The notes under the pieces were generated by a model. The model worked only from the letters and a program-made list of their open reading frames with translations, searched no databases and was not told where the DNA came from. DNA of 36,676 bases, from positions 1 to 36,676 of the forward strand of contig JAUNTC010000008.1 of NCBI GenBank assembly GCA_030538915.1, in the 5' to 3' direction. This DNA is from Lachnospiraceae bacterium (lineage in GTDB: Bacteria > Bacillota > Clostridia > Lachnospirales > Lachnospiraceae). Shown here piece after piece: positions 6,166 to 13,770 of the stretch (positions are counted from its first letter, which is position 1; each line of letters opens with the position of its first letter). Made by a program: the position numbers and the translations under genes.

Positions 6166-7500
6166 ATGAGGAATGAAAACGTGACTTATAAAGAAGCAAG
6201 GGTATATCTGGACGAGATGTCCAGGTACGGAAGTGTACTTGGCTTAGATACGATTCGAGGACTGCTTGAAGAACTTGGAAATCCACAGGAGGATTTAAAG
6301 TTTGTGCATATTGCCGGGACGAATGGAAAAGGATCTGTGCTTGCGTATACTTCAACTATTTTAAGCAAAGCCGGGTACCGGATCGGGCGATATGTTTCAC
6401 CGACAGTGCTTTCTTATCGTGAGAAGATTCAGGTGGATGGAGAGTGGATCTCTGAGACTGAATTGACAAAGTTAACGGAAGAGATACAAGAAGCGATTGC
6501 CAGATTAGAAACAGCCGGTGCACCGATACCAACGCTGTTCGAAGTAGAGACGGCAATGGCTTTTTTACATTTTAAGAATAAAAAGTGTGATCTGGTCATA
6601 TTAGAATCCGGACTGGGAGGAAGGCTGGACGCAACAAATGTAATTAAGAATACAGTAGTGGCGGCATTTGCGACGGTCAGCATGGACCACATCGGCGTAC
6701 TTGGCAATACGATCGAGGAGATCGCAGCAGACAAGTGTGAGATCATTAAGCCGGGATGCAAAGTTGTGTCGGCAAAGCAGCGAGAGGAAGTCCGCAAGGT
6801 GCTGGAAGAGAAGGCAGTCAGAACGGGCTGTTCATATAAAGAGGCGAGGCCGGAAAATCTTACAGTACTTGGTGAGTCCTATAAAGGGATGAAAATTTCA
6901 ACTGAAGCGTTTGGAACACTGCAAAGTACACTGACGGGGGCTTATCAGGTGGAAAATCTTGCCACAGCACTGACCGTGATCAAAGCGCTTATAGATGCCG
7001 GATATCAGATCCCTGAGGAAGCGGTAAAAGAAGGTGTTGCCAAGACAAGCTGGCCGGGACGATTTACCTGTTTGAAGGAAGAGCCGGTCGTTGTAGTCGA
7101 CGGTGCGCACAATGAAGATGCGGCGAAGAAGCTGGCCCAGTCGTTAAAACAGTATTTTAAAGATTATAAGATCCATATGGTAATGGGTGTATTTGCAGAT
7201 AAAGAATATGATAAGCTGACGGCACTTTTATGCCCATTGGCAGAGCGTGTATACACGATCCATCTGCCAAATGGAGAGCGAAGCTTATCTGCCGGGGTAC
7301 TTGCCGAGGAAGCGAAGAAGCATTGTGACAATGTAAAAGCATATGAAGGTGCAGATGCACATACGGATCTTGCAAAGGCATTGAAAGCAGCATATGCGAA
7401 TGCCCGGGAAGAGTACATGGAAGGCGAAAAAAGCGCAGTTATTGCATGCGGATCGTTATCCTATCTGGGTGATGCGATCGGGATTGTAGAATCCTTTTAA
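6166..7500 (+). CDS. folC: Bifunctional folylpolyglutamate/dihydrofolate synthase
   Basis: An ATP-dependent Mur-ligase-family enzyme of 444 residues that adds glutamate to dihydropteroate and extends the polyglutamate tail of folates. Visible motifs are the P-loop GTNGKGSV (about 50-57), the FolC signature around MDHIGVLGNTIEEIA.DKCEI, the WPGRF segment that opens the C-terminal domain, and DGAHN. The length is normal. The ATG at 6166 has AGGAAAG upstream, but a GTG at 6181 preceded by GAGGA at 8 bases would begin VTYKEA, closer to typical FolC N-termini; the true start may be 6181. It is the first gene of a five-gene folate operon and may be controlled by the NrdR-like boxes upstream. Confidence 0.93.
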   Translation: MRNENVTYKEARVYLDEMSRYGSVLGLDTIRGLLEELGNPQEDLKFVHIAGTNGKGSVLAYTSTILSKAGYRIGRYVSPTVLSYREKIQVDGEWISETELTKLTEEIQEAIARLETAGAPIPTLFEVETAMAFLHFKNKKCDLVILESGLGGRLDATNVIKNTVVAAFATVSMDHIGVLGNTIEEIAADKCEIIKPGCKVVSAKQREEVRKVLEEKAVRTGCSYKEARPENLTVLGESYKGMKISTEAFGTLQSTLTGAYQVENLATALTVIKALIDAGYQIPEEAVKEGVAKTSWPGRFTCLKEEPVVVVDGAHNEDAAKKLAQSLKQYFKDYKIHMVMGVFADKEYDKLTALLCPLAERVYTIHLPNGERSLSAGVLAEEAKKHCDNVKAYEGADAHTDLAKALKAAYANAREEYMEGEKSAVIACGSLSYLGDAIGIVESF

Positions 7501-7571
7501 AAATAAGTTTAATGCGCTAAAGTGAAAAAGCTAATATGAGGTTTTGATATAGAGAAAGAGGTTGAAGAAAG

Positions 7572-8129
7572 ATGATAGACCACGAAAAGATTGAACAGGC
7601 AGTTCGGTTGCTTTTAGAAGGTATGGGAGAAGATGTGACAAGAGAAGGTCTCATTGATACACCAGATCGAATTGCAAGAATGTATGAAGAATTATATGGT
7701 GGAATGGATGAGGATGCAGGGACACACCTGTCTAAGACATTTACGGTAGAGAGCAGTGAGATGGTAATTGAAAAAGACATTACTTTCTATTCTACCTGCG
7801 AACATCATTTGCTGCCATTTTATGGAAAGGCACATATTGCCTACATTCCGGATGGAAAGGTTGTAGGGCTCAGTAAGCTTGCAAGAACAGTGGAAGTGTT
7901 TGCAAGACGCCTGCAGCTGCAGGAGCAGCTTACCGGGCAGATCGCAGATGCGCTTATGGAGCATATGCGTCCGAAGGGTGCTATGGTTATGATAGAAGCA
8001 GAGCATATGTGTATGACAATGCGTGGAATTAAGAAGCCGGGAAGCCAGACGGTGACGATTGCAAGAAGAGGTGTCTTTGAGACAGATCCGGCGATGGAAG
8101 AGCGTTTCTTCCGTATGCTTGGAAGATAA
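7572..8129 (+). CDS. folE: GTP cyclohydrolase I
   Basis: Converts GTP to 7,8-dihydroneopterin triphosphate, the first step of pterin synthesis. At 185 residues it is typical of the compact bacterial enzyme. Zinc ligands C76 and H79 (CEHH) and C147 (HMCM) are present, as are the GTP-binding stretch [15 protein letters not shown] and the C-terminal TRGI-like MRGIKKPGS. The start lies after GAGGTTGAAGAAAG, a fair ribosome binding site. It follows folC by 71 bases without a terminator, so the two are probably co-transcribed. The pterin branch has no recognisable Nudix FolQ in this operon, which makes the next gene interesting. Confidence 0.95.
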   Translation: MIDHEKIEQAVRLLLEGMGEDVTREGLIDTPDRIARMYEELYGGMDEDAGTHLSKTFTVESSEMVIEKDITFYSTCEHHLLPFYGKAHIAYIPDGKVVGLSKLARTVEVFARRLQLQEQLTGQIADALMEHMRPKGAMVMIEAEHMCMTMRGIKKPGSQTVTIARRGVFETDPAMEERFFRMLGR

Positions 8130-8142
8130 GAGGATCAGATCA

Positions 8143-8637
8143 ATGATGGAACGATTGAATGCGATCATCCGCCATCCACTCTATATTCAATATTATGAAG
8201 ATCTCAAAGAGGCAGAGCGGACAAGGATATTCTGCTGTCATCAGATGGAGCATCTTCTCGATGTGGCGCGAATCGCATATATCCGTAATCTGGAAGAAGA
8301 TTTAAAAATCGACAAGGAGATTGTCTATACGGCTGCAATCTTACATGACATTGGGAAAAGTCTGCAATATCGAGAGCACATCCCACATGAGATCGCGGGA
8401 GCGAAGATTGCAGAAGAGATAATAGATACATTGCCGGAAGGACTTCGTTATACAGCAGAGGAAAAAGAAGAAATCTTAACTGCGATCCGCGGGCATAGAA
8501 GAGAGCGGGAGAATATGACGACGCTGGAACGACTGCTCTATGAGTGTGATAAAAAGTCGAGAAACTGCTTCGCATGTCCGGCGGAAAAAGAATGTAATTG
8601 GGGAAATGAAAAGAAAAACAGGGAGATAGAATTATGA
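8143..8637 (+). CDS. HD-domain metal-dependent phosphohydrolase in the folate operon
   Basis: A 164-residue cytoplasmic protein of the HD superfamily. The metal-binding set is H33 or H37 in the first helix, H68-D69 (AAILHDIGK), H82 and H118 as accessory histidines, and a distal D136 (YECDKKSR). The C-terminus has a small cysteine group (C142-x2-C145-x5-C151). HD proteins hydrolyse phosphoesters or nucleotides. It lies 13 bases after folE and overlaps folP by ATGA, so it is translationally coupled into the pterin pathway. The missing step between FolE and FolB is removal of phosphates from dihydroneopterin triphosphate; this protein is a candidate for it (inference). The start at 8143 (or 8146) follows AGAGGAT; an upstream in-frame extension would lie inside folE. 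Confidence 0.82.
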   Translation: MMERLNAIIRHPLYIQYYEDLKEAERTRIFCCHQMEHLLDVARIAYIRNLEEDLKIDKEIVYTAAILHDIGKSLQYREHIPHEIAGAKIAEEIIDTLPEGLRYTAEEKEEILTAIRGHRRERENMTTLERLLYECDKKSRNCFACPAEKECNWGNEKKNREIEL

Positions 8638-9449
8638 TCATCGGAAAGAAAGAATTTGATATAAAAAATGATACTTACGTAATGGGGATTTTAAATGTGA
8701 CACCGGATTCATTTTCGGATGGAGGACGTTTTAATGGTATGGACGTTGCCCTTGCACATGCAAAACAGATGGTAGAGGAAGGTGCCACGATCATCGATGT
8801 GGGTGGCGAATCTACAAGACCGGGACACATACAGATCACAGAGGATGAAGAGATTGAGCGCGTAACTCCGATCATCGAGCGATTGAAAGCAGAGTTCGAT
8901 GTGCCGGTTTCCATTGATACATATAAGAGTCGTGTGGCAGAGGCTGCACTGAAGGCAGGAGCAGATCTTGTAAATGATATATGGGGGCTTAAGTACGACC
9001 CGAAGATGGCGGAGCTTATCGCAAGATATGATGTGCCATGCTGCCTGATGCACAACAGAGAAAAAGCAGAGTACAACGATTTCCTCAAAGATTTCATGAC
9101 AGATATGGAAGCGTGCGTAGCACTTGCAAAAAAAGCAGGGATCAAGGACGACAAGATCATATTAGATCCAGGCGTAGGTTTCGGAAAGACTTACGAGATG
9201 AACTTAGAGATCATCGATAAGATGGAGTGCCTTCATAAGCTCGGATATCCGATTCTTCTTGGCACATCCAGAAAGTCTGTTATCGGACTGACATTAGACC
9301 TTCCGGTAGAGCAGCGAGAAGAGGGAACACTTGTGACAACCGTATACGGAGTACAGAAAAAATGTGCTTTCGTACGTGTACATGATGTGGAGAAGAATAT
9401 GCGCGCGATTCGCATGACACAGGCGATCATGCGCGGACATGAGGTATAA
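8634..9449 (+). CDS. folP: Dihydropteroate synthase
   Basis: Condenses 6-hydroxymethyl-dihydropterin pyrophosphate with p-aminobenzoate to dihydropteroate, the sulfonamide target. The 271-residue TIM barrel shows the standard motifs in order: GILNVTPDSFSDGG, DVGGESTRPGH, NDIWGL, DPGVGFGKT and LGTSRKS. No residue insertions of the kind linked to sulfonamide resistance are obvious near the first two loops. The ATG overlaps the stop of the HD gene (ATGA), which implies translational coupling, and folBK follows after 2 bases. Confidence 0.95.
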   Translation: MIIGKKEFDIKNDTYVMGILNVTPDSFSDGGRFNGMDVALAHAKQMVEEGATIIDVGGESTRPGHIQITEDEEIERVTPIIERLKAEFDVPVSIDTYKSRVAEAALKAGADLVNDIWGLKYDPKMAELIARYDVPCCLMHNREKAEYNDFLKDFMTDMEACVALAKKAGIKDDKIILDPGVGFGKTYEMNLEIIDKMECLHKLGYPILLGTSRKSVIGLTLDLPVEQREEGTLVTTVYGVQKKCAFVRVHDVEKNMRAIRMTQAIMRGHEV

Positions 9450-9451
9450 GA

Positions 9452-10276
9452 ATGTTAGATCAGATCAGAATTGAAGATCTGGAAGTATTTGCCAATCACG
9501 GCGTATTTCCGGAAGAAAATAAATTAGGCCAGAAATTTCTCGTATCCGCAGTCCTTTATGTAGATACGAGAAAGGCAGGAAAGACCGATGACCTTACAGC
9601 ATCAATCCATTACGGTGAGGTCAGTGCATTTATCACCGAATATATGAAAGCACATACATATATGCTCATTGAGCGTGTGGCGGAAACATTGGCAGAAGAG
9701 CTGCTTATGCATACACCCAGGCTTGAAAAAATCGACTTAGAGATCAAAAAGCCGTGGGCGCCGGTCGGACTTCCACTTAAGACAGTCAGCGTGAAGATCG
9801 AAAGATCATGGCACACCGCATACATTGCTCTTGGATCCAATATAGGTGACAGTGAGACATTTTTGAACGAAGCAGTCGAGAAGATGAAAAGAATTCCGAC
9901 CTGTGAAGTGGAAAGAGTGTCTTCTTATCTTGTGACAGCACCATACGGAGTGACAGATCAGCCGGATTTTCTGAATGCATGTTTAAAGCTTCACACACTT
10001 TTGTATCCGATGGAGCTTTTAGGAGAATTGAATCGTATCGAAAAAGAAGCCGGAAGAGAGCGAAAGATCCATTGGGGACCAAGAACGCTGGATCTTGATA
10101 TTCTGCTTTATGATGATCTTGTCATGGAGGAGGAAGATCTCTGTATTCCGCATGTTGAGATGCACAAGAGAAGCTTTGTATTACAGCCTTTAGAGGAGAT
10201 CGCGCCGTACAAACGCCATCCGGTCTATGGAAAAACAGTAAGAGAAATGTTGCAAGATCTCTTATCAGAAAATTAA
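9452..10276 (+). CDS. folBK: Bifunctional dihydroneopterin aldolase / HPPK
   Basis: A 274-residue fusion. Residues 1 to about 117 are dihydroneopterin aldolase (FolB: DLEVFANHGVFPEE, then HYGEVSAFI and ERVAETLAE). From about residue 124 comes 6-hydroxymethyl-7,8-dihydropterin pyrophosphokinase (FolK: YIALGSNIGD, GPRTLDLDILLYDD, PHVEMHKRSFVLQPL). It supplies the substrate of FolP, the gene just upstream. The fused arrangement is known in Firmicutes and ensures coupling of the two steps. It is the last gene of the operon; no convincing terminator is seen before the glyA promoter at 10344, where the sequence is only AT-rich. Confidence 0.95.
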   Translation: MLDQIRIEDLEVFANHGVFPEENKLGQKFLVSAVLYVDTRKAGKTDDLTASIHYGEVSAFITEYMKAHTYMLIERVAETLAEELLMHTPRLEKIDLEIKKPWAPVGLPLKTVSVKIERSWHTAYIALGSNIGDSETFLNEAVEKMKRIPTCEVERVSSYLVTAPYGVTDQPDFLNACLKLHTLLYPMELLGELNRIEKEAGRERKIHWGPRTLDLDILLYDDLVMEEEDLCIPHVEMHKRSFVLQPLEEIAPYKRHPVYGKTVREMLQDLLSEN

Positions 10277-10343
10277 ATGAATATATAGAAAAATATAATA
10301 AATGCACAAAAATTTGATAAAAAAATAACTTGTTTTGTAAGCA

Positions 10344-10372
10344 TTGACGGAATACGAGCAATTGTGTATACT
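10344..10372 (+). promoter_or_regulatory. Promoter of the riboswitch-glyA unit
   Basis: TTGACG (10344-10349), 17-bp spacer, TATACT (10367-10372), just upstream of the glycine aptamers. Confidence 0.8.
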
Positions 10373-10394
10373 AAGGTCAATCAAAAAAGTCGGT

Positions 10395-10590
10395 TGAGGA
10401 ATTCGTGAGATACTGCAAGGATAGCGCGGGAACAGTCATATTATCCGATGCAGAGCCGAAGGGGTAGGCAGAAACTCTCAGGTAAAAGGAATGGATTCGG
10501 ACGACACTCTGGAGAACAATGCGAATTGTACCGAAGAAGTAAAGCTTATATTGCATAATGTAGGGAATCTTTCAGGTAAAAGGACAGAGG
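10395..10590 (+). promoter_or_regulatory. Tandem glycine riboswitch
   Basis: Two consecutive gcvT-type aptamers. The first contains GCCGAAGGGGTAGGC and CTCTCAGGTAAAAGGA (to about 10505). The second starts ACTCTGGAGAACAATGCG, has ACCGAAGAAGTAAAGC, and ends TTTCAGGTAAAAGGACAGAG (to 10590). The CCGAAG and CAGGnAAAAGGA cores are diagnostic. Tandem aptamers are typical of this class. It precedes glyA rather than a gcv operon. Confidence 0.93.
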
Positions 10591-10631
10591 CAGACAAAAG
10601 ATCTTTAGATTATGGAAAAGAAAGGTTTTTT

Positions 10632-10658
10632 GCCTGTTTTTTTATTGGGAAAACAGGC
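10632..10658 (+). promoter_or_regulatory. Hairpin in the glyA expression platform
   Basis: GCCTGTTTT (10632-10640) pairs with AAAACAGGC (10650-10658). The stem ends 7 bases before the AAGGAGG ribosome binding site of glyA and has no U-tract after it. It may act at translation initiation or be the antiterminator side of the switch; I cannot tell whether glycine turns the gene on or off. Confidence 0.45.
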
Positions 10659-10678
10659 GTATCGAAGGAGGACAAAAC

Positions 10679-11926
10679 ATGAACAGAATTGAAGATGTAA
10701 CCAATTATATCAAAGAGTATGATGAAGAAGTTGGAAAAGCACTTGAGCTTGAGCTTGGAAGACAGAGAAGAAATCTCGAGCTTATCGCTTCAGAGAACAT
10801 CGTAAGCCCAGAAGTTATGCTTGCTATGGGAACAGTTCCAACTAACAAATATGCAGAAGGATATCCAGCAAAACGTTACTACGGCGGATGTGAAGAAGTA
10901 GACGTGATCGAGAACATTGCAATTGAGCGTGCAAAAAAACTTTTCGGAGCTGAGCATGCATGTGTACAGCCACACTGTGGAGCAAATGCAAACATCGCTG
11001 TTTACCAGGCATTCTTAAAACCAGGTGATACAGTTATGGGTCTGAACCTTGCACACGGTGGACACTTAACACACGGTTCACCGGTTAACGTATCTGGATT
11101 ATTATACAACTTCGTACCTTACAACGTAAATGATGAAGGTGTTTTAGATTACGAAGAGATCCGTAAGATTGCACACGAGTGCAAACCAAAAATGATCGTA
11201 GCAGGAGCTTCTGCTTATCCAAGAGCAATCAAATTCGATGTATTTGCTGACATTGCAAAAGAAGTTGATGCAATTCTTATGGTAGACATGGCTCACATCG
11301 CTGGTTTAGTTGCAGCTGGTCTTCACCAGAATCCAGTTCCGTATGCAGACGTTGTAACAACAACAACACATAAAACACTGCGCGGACCAAGAGGTGGAAT
11401 GATTCTTTGCAAAGAAGAGCACGCAAAAGCAATCAACAAAGCAATCTTCCCAGGAACACAGGGTGGACCGCTTGAGCACATCATTGCTGCAAAAGCTGTA
11501 TGTTTCGGAGAGGCTTTAAAACCAGAATTCAAAGAATATCAGCAGCAGGTACTCAACAATGCAAAAGCACTTGCAGAGGCTATGGTAGCAGAAGGCTTCA
11601 ACCTTGTAAGTGGTGGAACAGACAACCACTTAATGTTAGTAGACCTTCAGAATATGAACATCACAGGAAAAGAGTTACAAAACCGTCTTGATGAAGTTTA
11701 TATCACAGTTAACAAAAATGCAGTACCAAACGATCCTGCAAGTCCATTCGTAACAAGCGGAATCCGTATCGGAACACCTGCAGTTACAACACGTGGATTA
11801 AAAGAAGAAGATATGAAGACAATCGCTAAACTGATCAAGATGACAGTTACAGACTTCGATACAAAAGCAGATGAGATCCGTGAAGAAGTAAATAAGATCT
11901 GCGCAAAATATCCACTGTACGAATAA
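10679..11926 (+). CDS. glyA: Serine hydroxymethyltransferase
   Basis: A PLP enzyme of 415 residues that interconverts serine and glycine while moving one carbon to or from tetrahydrofolate. It links directly to the folate operon upstream. Visible features are the N-terminal [12 protein letters not shown], the substrate-binding [13 protein letters not shown], and the PLP lysine K232 in [14 protein letters not shown]; the length is normal. The ATG follows GAAGGAGG. Codon use is more biased (GCA, GGA, AAA, few rare codons) than in the neighbouring glycosyltransferases, which suggests strong expression. It is controlled by the tandem glycine riboswitch and ends before the terminator at 12011-12041. 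Confidence 0.97.
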   Translation: MNRIEDVTNYIKEYDEEVGKALELELGRQRRNLELIASENIVSPEVMLAMGTVPTNKYAEGYPAKRYYGGCEEVDVIENIAIERAKKLFGAEHACVQPHCGANANIAVYQAFLKPGDTVMGLNLAHGGHLTHGSPVNVSGLLYNFVPYNVNDEGVLDYEEIRKIAHECKPKMIVAGASAYPRAIKFDVFADIAKEVDAILMVDMAHIAGLVAAGLHQNPVPYADVVTTTTHKTLRGPRGGMILCKEEHAKAINKAIFPGTQGGPLEHIIAAKAVCFGEALKPEFKEYQQQVLNNAKALAEAMVAEGFNLVSGGTDNHLMLVDLQNMNITGKELQNRLDEVYITVNKNAVPNDPASPFVTSGIRIGTPAVTTRGLKEEDMKTIAKLIKMTVTDFDTKADEIREEVNKICAKYPLYE

Positions 11927-12010
11927 GAAAAAAGATTAGACAATCCCCAGTCTGATCTATCATGACAAGTTCCATAAATGAATAAAAAAAACCTTACTCA
12001 ATTTGGAAGT

Positions 12011-12041
12011 ACCCGGTGCATTAGAAAATGTGCCGGGTTTT
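12011..12041 (+). terminator. Rho-independent terminator of glyA
   Basis: ACCCGGTGCATT (12011-12022) pairs with AATGTGCCGGGT over 12 bp, including two G-T wobbles, with a short loop and TTT after it. A weaker hairpin without T run lies just after the stop codon (near 11934-11959). Confidence 0.85.
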
Positions 12042-12043
12042 CC

Positions 12044-12066
12044 TATTATAGATATAATCTATAATA
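12044..12066. promoter_or_regulatory. Perfect inverted repeat upstream of the glycosyltransferase operon
   Basis: TATTATAGAT (12044-12053) and ATCTATAATA (12057-12066) are exact complements around ATA. It sits between the glyA terminator and the operon promoter (-35 at 12079), a likely operator position. The high AT content means chance formation is not negligible. Confidence 0.4.
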
Positions 12067-12078
12067 GATAAAATCAAT

Positions 12079-12108
12079 TAGACGGAAGTACTACTTTTCA
12101 CCTATAAT
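12079..12108 (+). promoter_or_regulatory. Promoter of the glycosyltransferase operon
   Basis: TAGACG (12079-12084), 18-bp spacer, consensus TATAAT (12103-12108). The leader is about 60 bases. Confidence 0.55.
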
Positions 12109-12175
12109 TTACTAAGGTATAGAAAATACTATGTATTGAGAACGAATATTTACGGTAATTCAGAGGAGAAAGCAA

Positions 12176-13768
12176 TTGGCAGATATGGAAGAGAATAAAA
12201 ATATGACAGGTGAAAAAGAAAGGTGGGTCATCAAAGCGGCCTATCCGAATAGTGAAGTCGGAAAAAAGTATTCTGATTACGCATATGCCAGAACTCTGAA
12301 GAAATATTTGGAGAAAGCAGGCAAGCATGTTATTGTACAGGCATATGAAGAATGGGAAGATGAGGTGCCGGCAGACGTAGTTGTAGTGCTTCGCGGTCAT
12401 AGAGTGTATGTGCCAGACCGCAGTAAAAAGGACTGCATTTATATGATGTGGGTTTTAAGTCATCCGGATAAGATTACAGCGGATGAGTACAATTCCTATG
12501 ATCTGATCTGTATGGGGTCTATTAAGGAAAGTTTTATTGCTGCTTTGAAGGAGAATGTCTATGTGCCAATCAAGACGTTACTGATGTGTGTAGATTCAGA
12601 GATTTTCTATCCGGGAGAGGATCCGTATGGAGAAAAAGAATATGACTGGATTTTTGTCGGCAATTCCAAATCAATCAATCGAAAAAGTGTGATATGGGCG
12701 GTGAATAATGACGTACCACTGAAAATTTGGGGACGTGACTGGGAGAAGATTGATCCGAAGATCATGCAGCATGTAGTTGCTGATCACATTGCAAACGATG
12801 ATCTGCCGAAGTTATATAGAAATGCCAGAATCACGGTTGATGATCATTTTGAGGATATGGCAGAGAATGGATTTATCAATACAAGAATTTTAGAAGCACT
12901 CTGTTGTGGGTTGCCGGTTATTTCGGATTATTCTGAAGTAATGCCACAGATGTTTGGCGATGCCATTTTGTATTATACAGACGAGCAAAGCTTTGTGGAG
13001 CAGATACAATATGCAAAAGAGCATTATGATATAGTGAAGAAGAAAGCGATGGACATTTCTGAACATATAAGGAATGAGTATTCCTTTATGTCCGGTGTTA
13101 CGAAGCTGGATCTGTTTGCAAAAAGACTGAGAGAAGAACAGCAAAATACAGTACGCTATTTTAATGGAGAGATAGAGGAGAAGGAAAAATGTAGCGAACG
13201 AGTGCTTGCTCTTGGCAAAGCATTCGAAACATATATAAAGGAAACAAAGCCTGAAAAGATAAAAATTGATCAGGAAGAACTGGTGAATTTCAGAGAGAAG
13301 TATAAGCATTTGCCTTATATGGAGCGACAGGCGTTAGCTTGTCTTCCGGATGAATTAAAACATTCCTTCTATTATTATGTGAAGTGGCCGGCAGAGTGCG
13401 AGATGTTCAGACGACAGACAGATGATCTGAGCAGGAAAACGAAAGCACTTGAGAAAGAACGAAGAGAGAAGAGCGATCAGATCATTGCAGTCTACGAAGA
13501 ACGAAGACAGATGAAAGAGAAGCTGCAACGCATCTATAATGAAAAGTCAGAACTCAACCGCAAGCTGCAAAAGACATATGACGAAAAATCCGAGATCAAT
13601 CGCAAACTGCAGATTACATATGGCGAGAAAGCAGAGCGCGGAGTGGAAATCAAGAAGCTTAATAAGCAGATTGAGGACATCAAAAACTCAAGAACTTATC
13701 GTCTCGCGAGATTATTTGGTGCGCCGGTTCGATTTCTACGAAAATTAACAGGAAAGAAAAAGGGATAA
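12176..13768 (+). CDS. GT4/CgeB-like glycosyltransferase with C-terminal coiled coil
   Basis: A 530-residue protein. Residues from about 15 to 325 form a GT-B-type transferase: an N-terminal Rossmann-like half (WVIKAAYPNSEVG, YMMWVLSHPD), then DWIFVGNS and the donor-site segment NTRILEALCCGLPVISD, typical of family 1/4 enzymes of the CgeB type. The C-terminal 200 residues are helical. They include three copies of a Tyr-x-EK-x-E repeat (residues about 445-485) and end in the basic tail SRTYRLARLFGAPVRFLRKL shared with later proteins in this operon. The TTG start at 12176 is preferred because GGAG lies 7 bases upstream; the next ATG (12185) lacks good spacing. It is the first gene of the operon. 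Donor and acceptor are unknown. Confidence 0.75.
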   Translation: MADMEENKNMTGEKERWVIKAAYPNSEVGKKYSDYAYARTLKKYLEKAGKHVIVQAYEEWEDEVPADVVVVLRGHRVYVPDRSKKDCIYMMWVLSHPDKITADEYNSYDLICMGSIKESFIAALKENVYVPIKTLLMCVDSEIFYPGEDPYGEKEYDWIFVGNSKSINRKSVIWAVNNDVPLKIWGRDWEKIDPKIMQHVVADHIANDDLPKLYRNARITVDDHFEDMAENGFINTRILEALCCGLPVISDYSEVMPQMFGDAILYYTDEQSFVEQIQYAKEHYDIVKKKAMDISEHIRNEYSFMSGVTKLDLFAKRLREEQQNTVRYFNGEIEEKEKCSERVLALGKAFETYIKETKPEKIKIDQEELVNFREKYKHLPYMERQALACLPDELKHSFYYYVKWPAECEMFRRQTDDLSRKTKALEKERREKSDQIIAVYEERRQMKEKLQRIYNEKSELNRKLQKTYDEKSEINRKLQITYGEKAERGVEIKKLNKQIEDIKNSRTYRLARLFGAPVRFLRKLTGKKKG

Positions 13769-13770
13769 CT

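Noticed and set aside
8059..8142. A longer start for the HD protein inside folE
   Set aside because: The added residues overlap the folE 3' end with no ribosome binding site, while the ATG at 8143 has AGAGGAT upstream.
10491..10682. A 63-codon open frame upstream of glyA
   Set aside because: It lies wholly in the second glycine aptamer and expression platform, and its codons follow the riboswitch cores.
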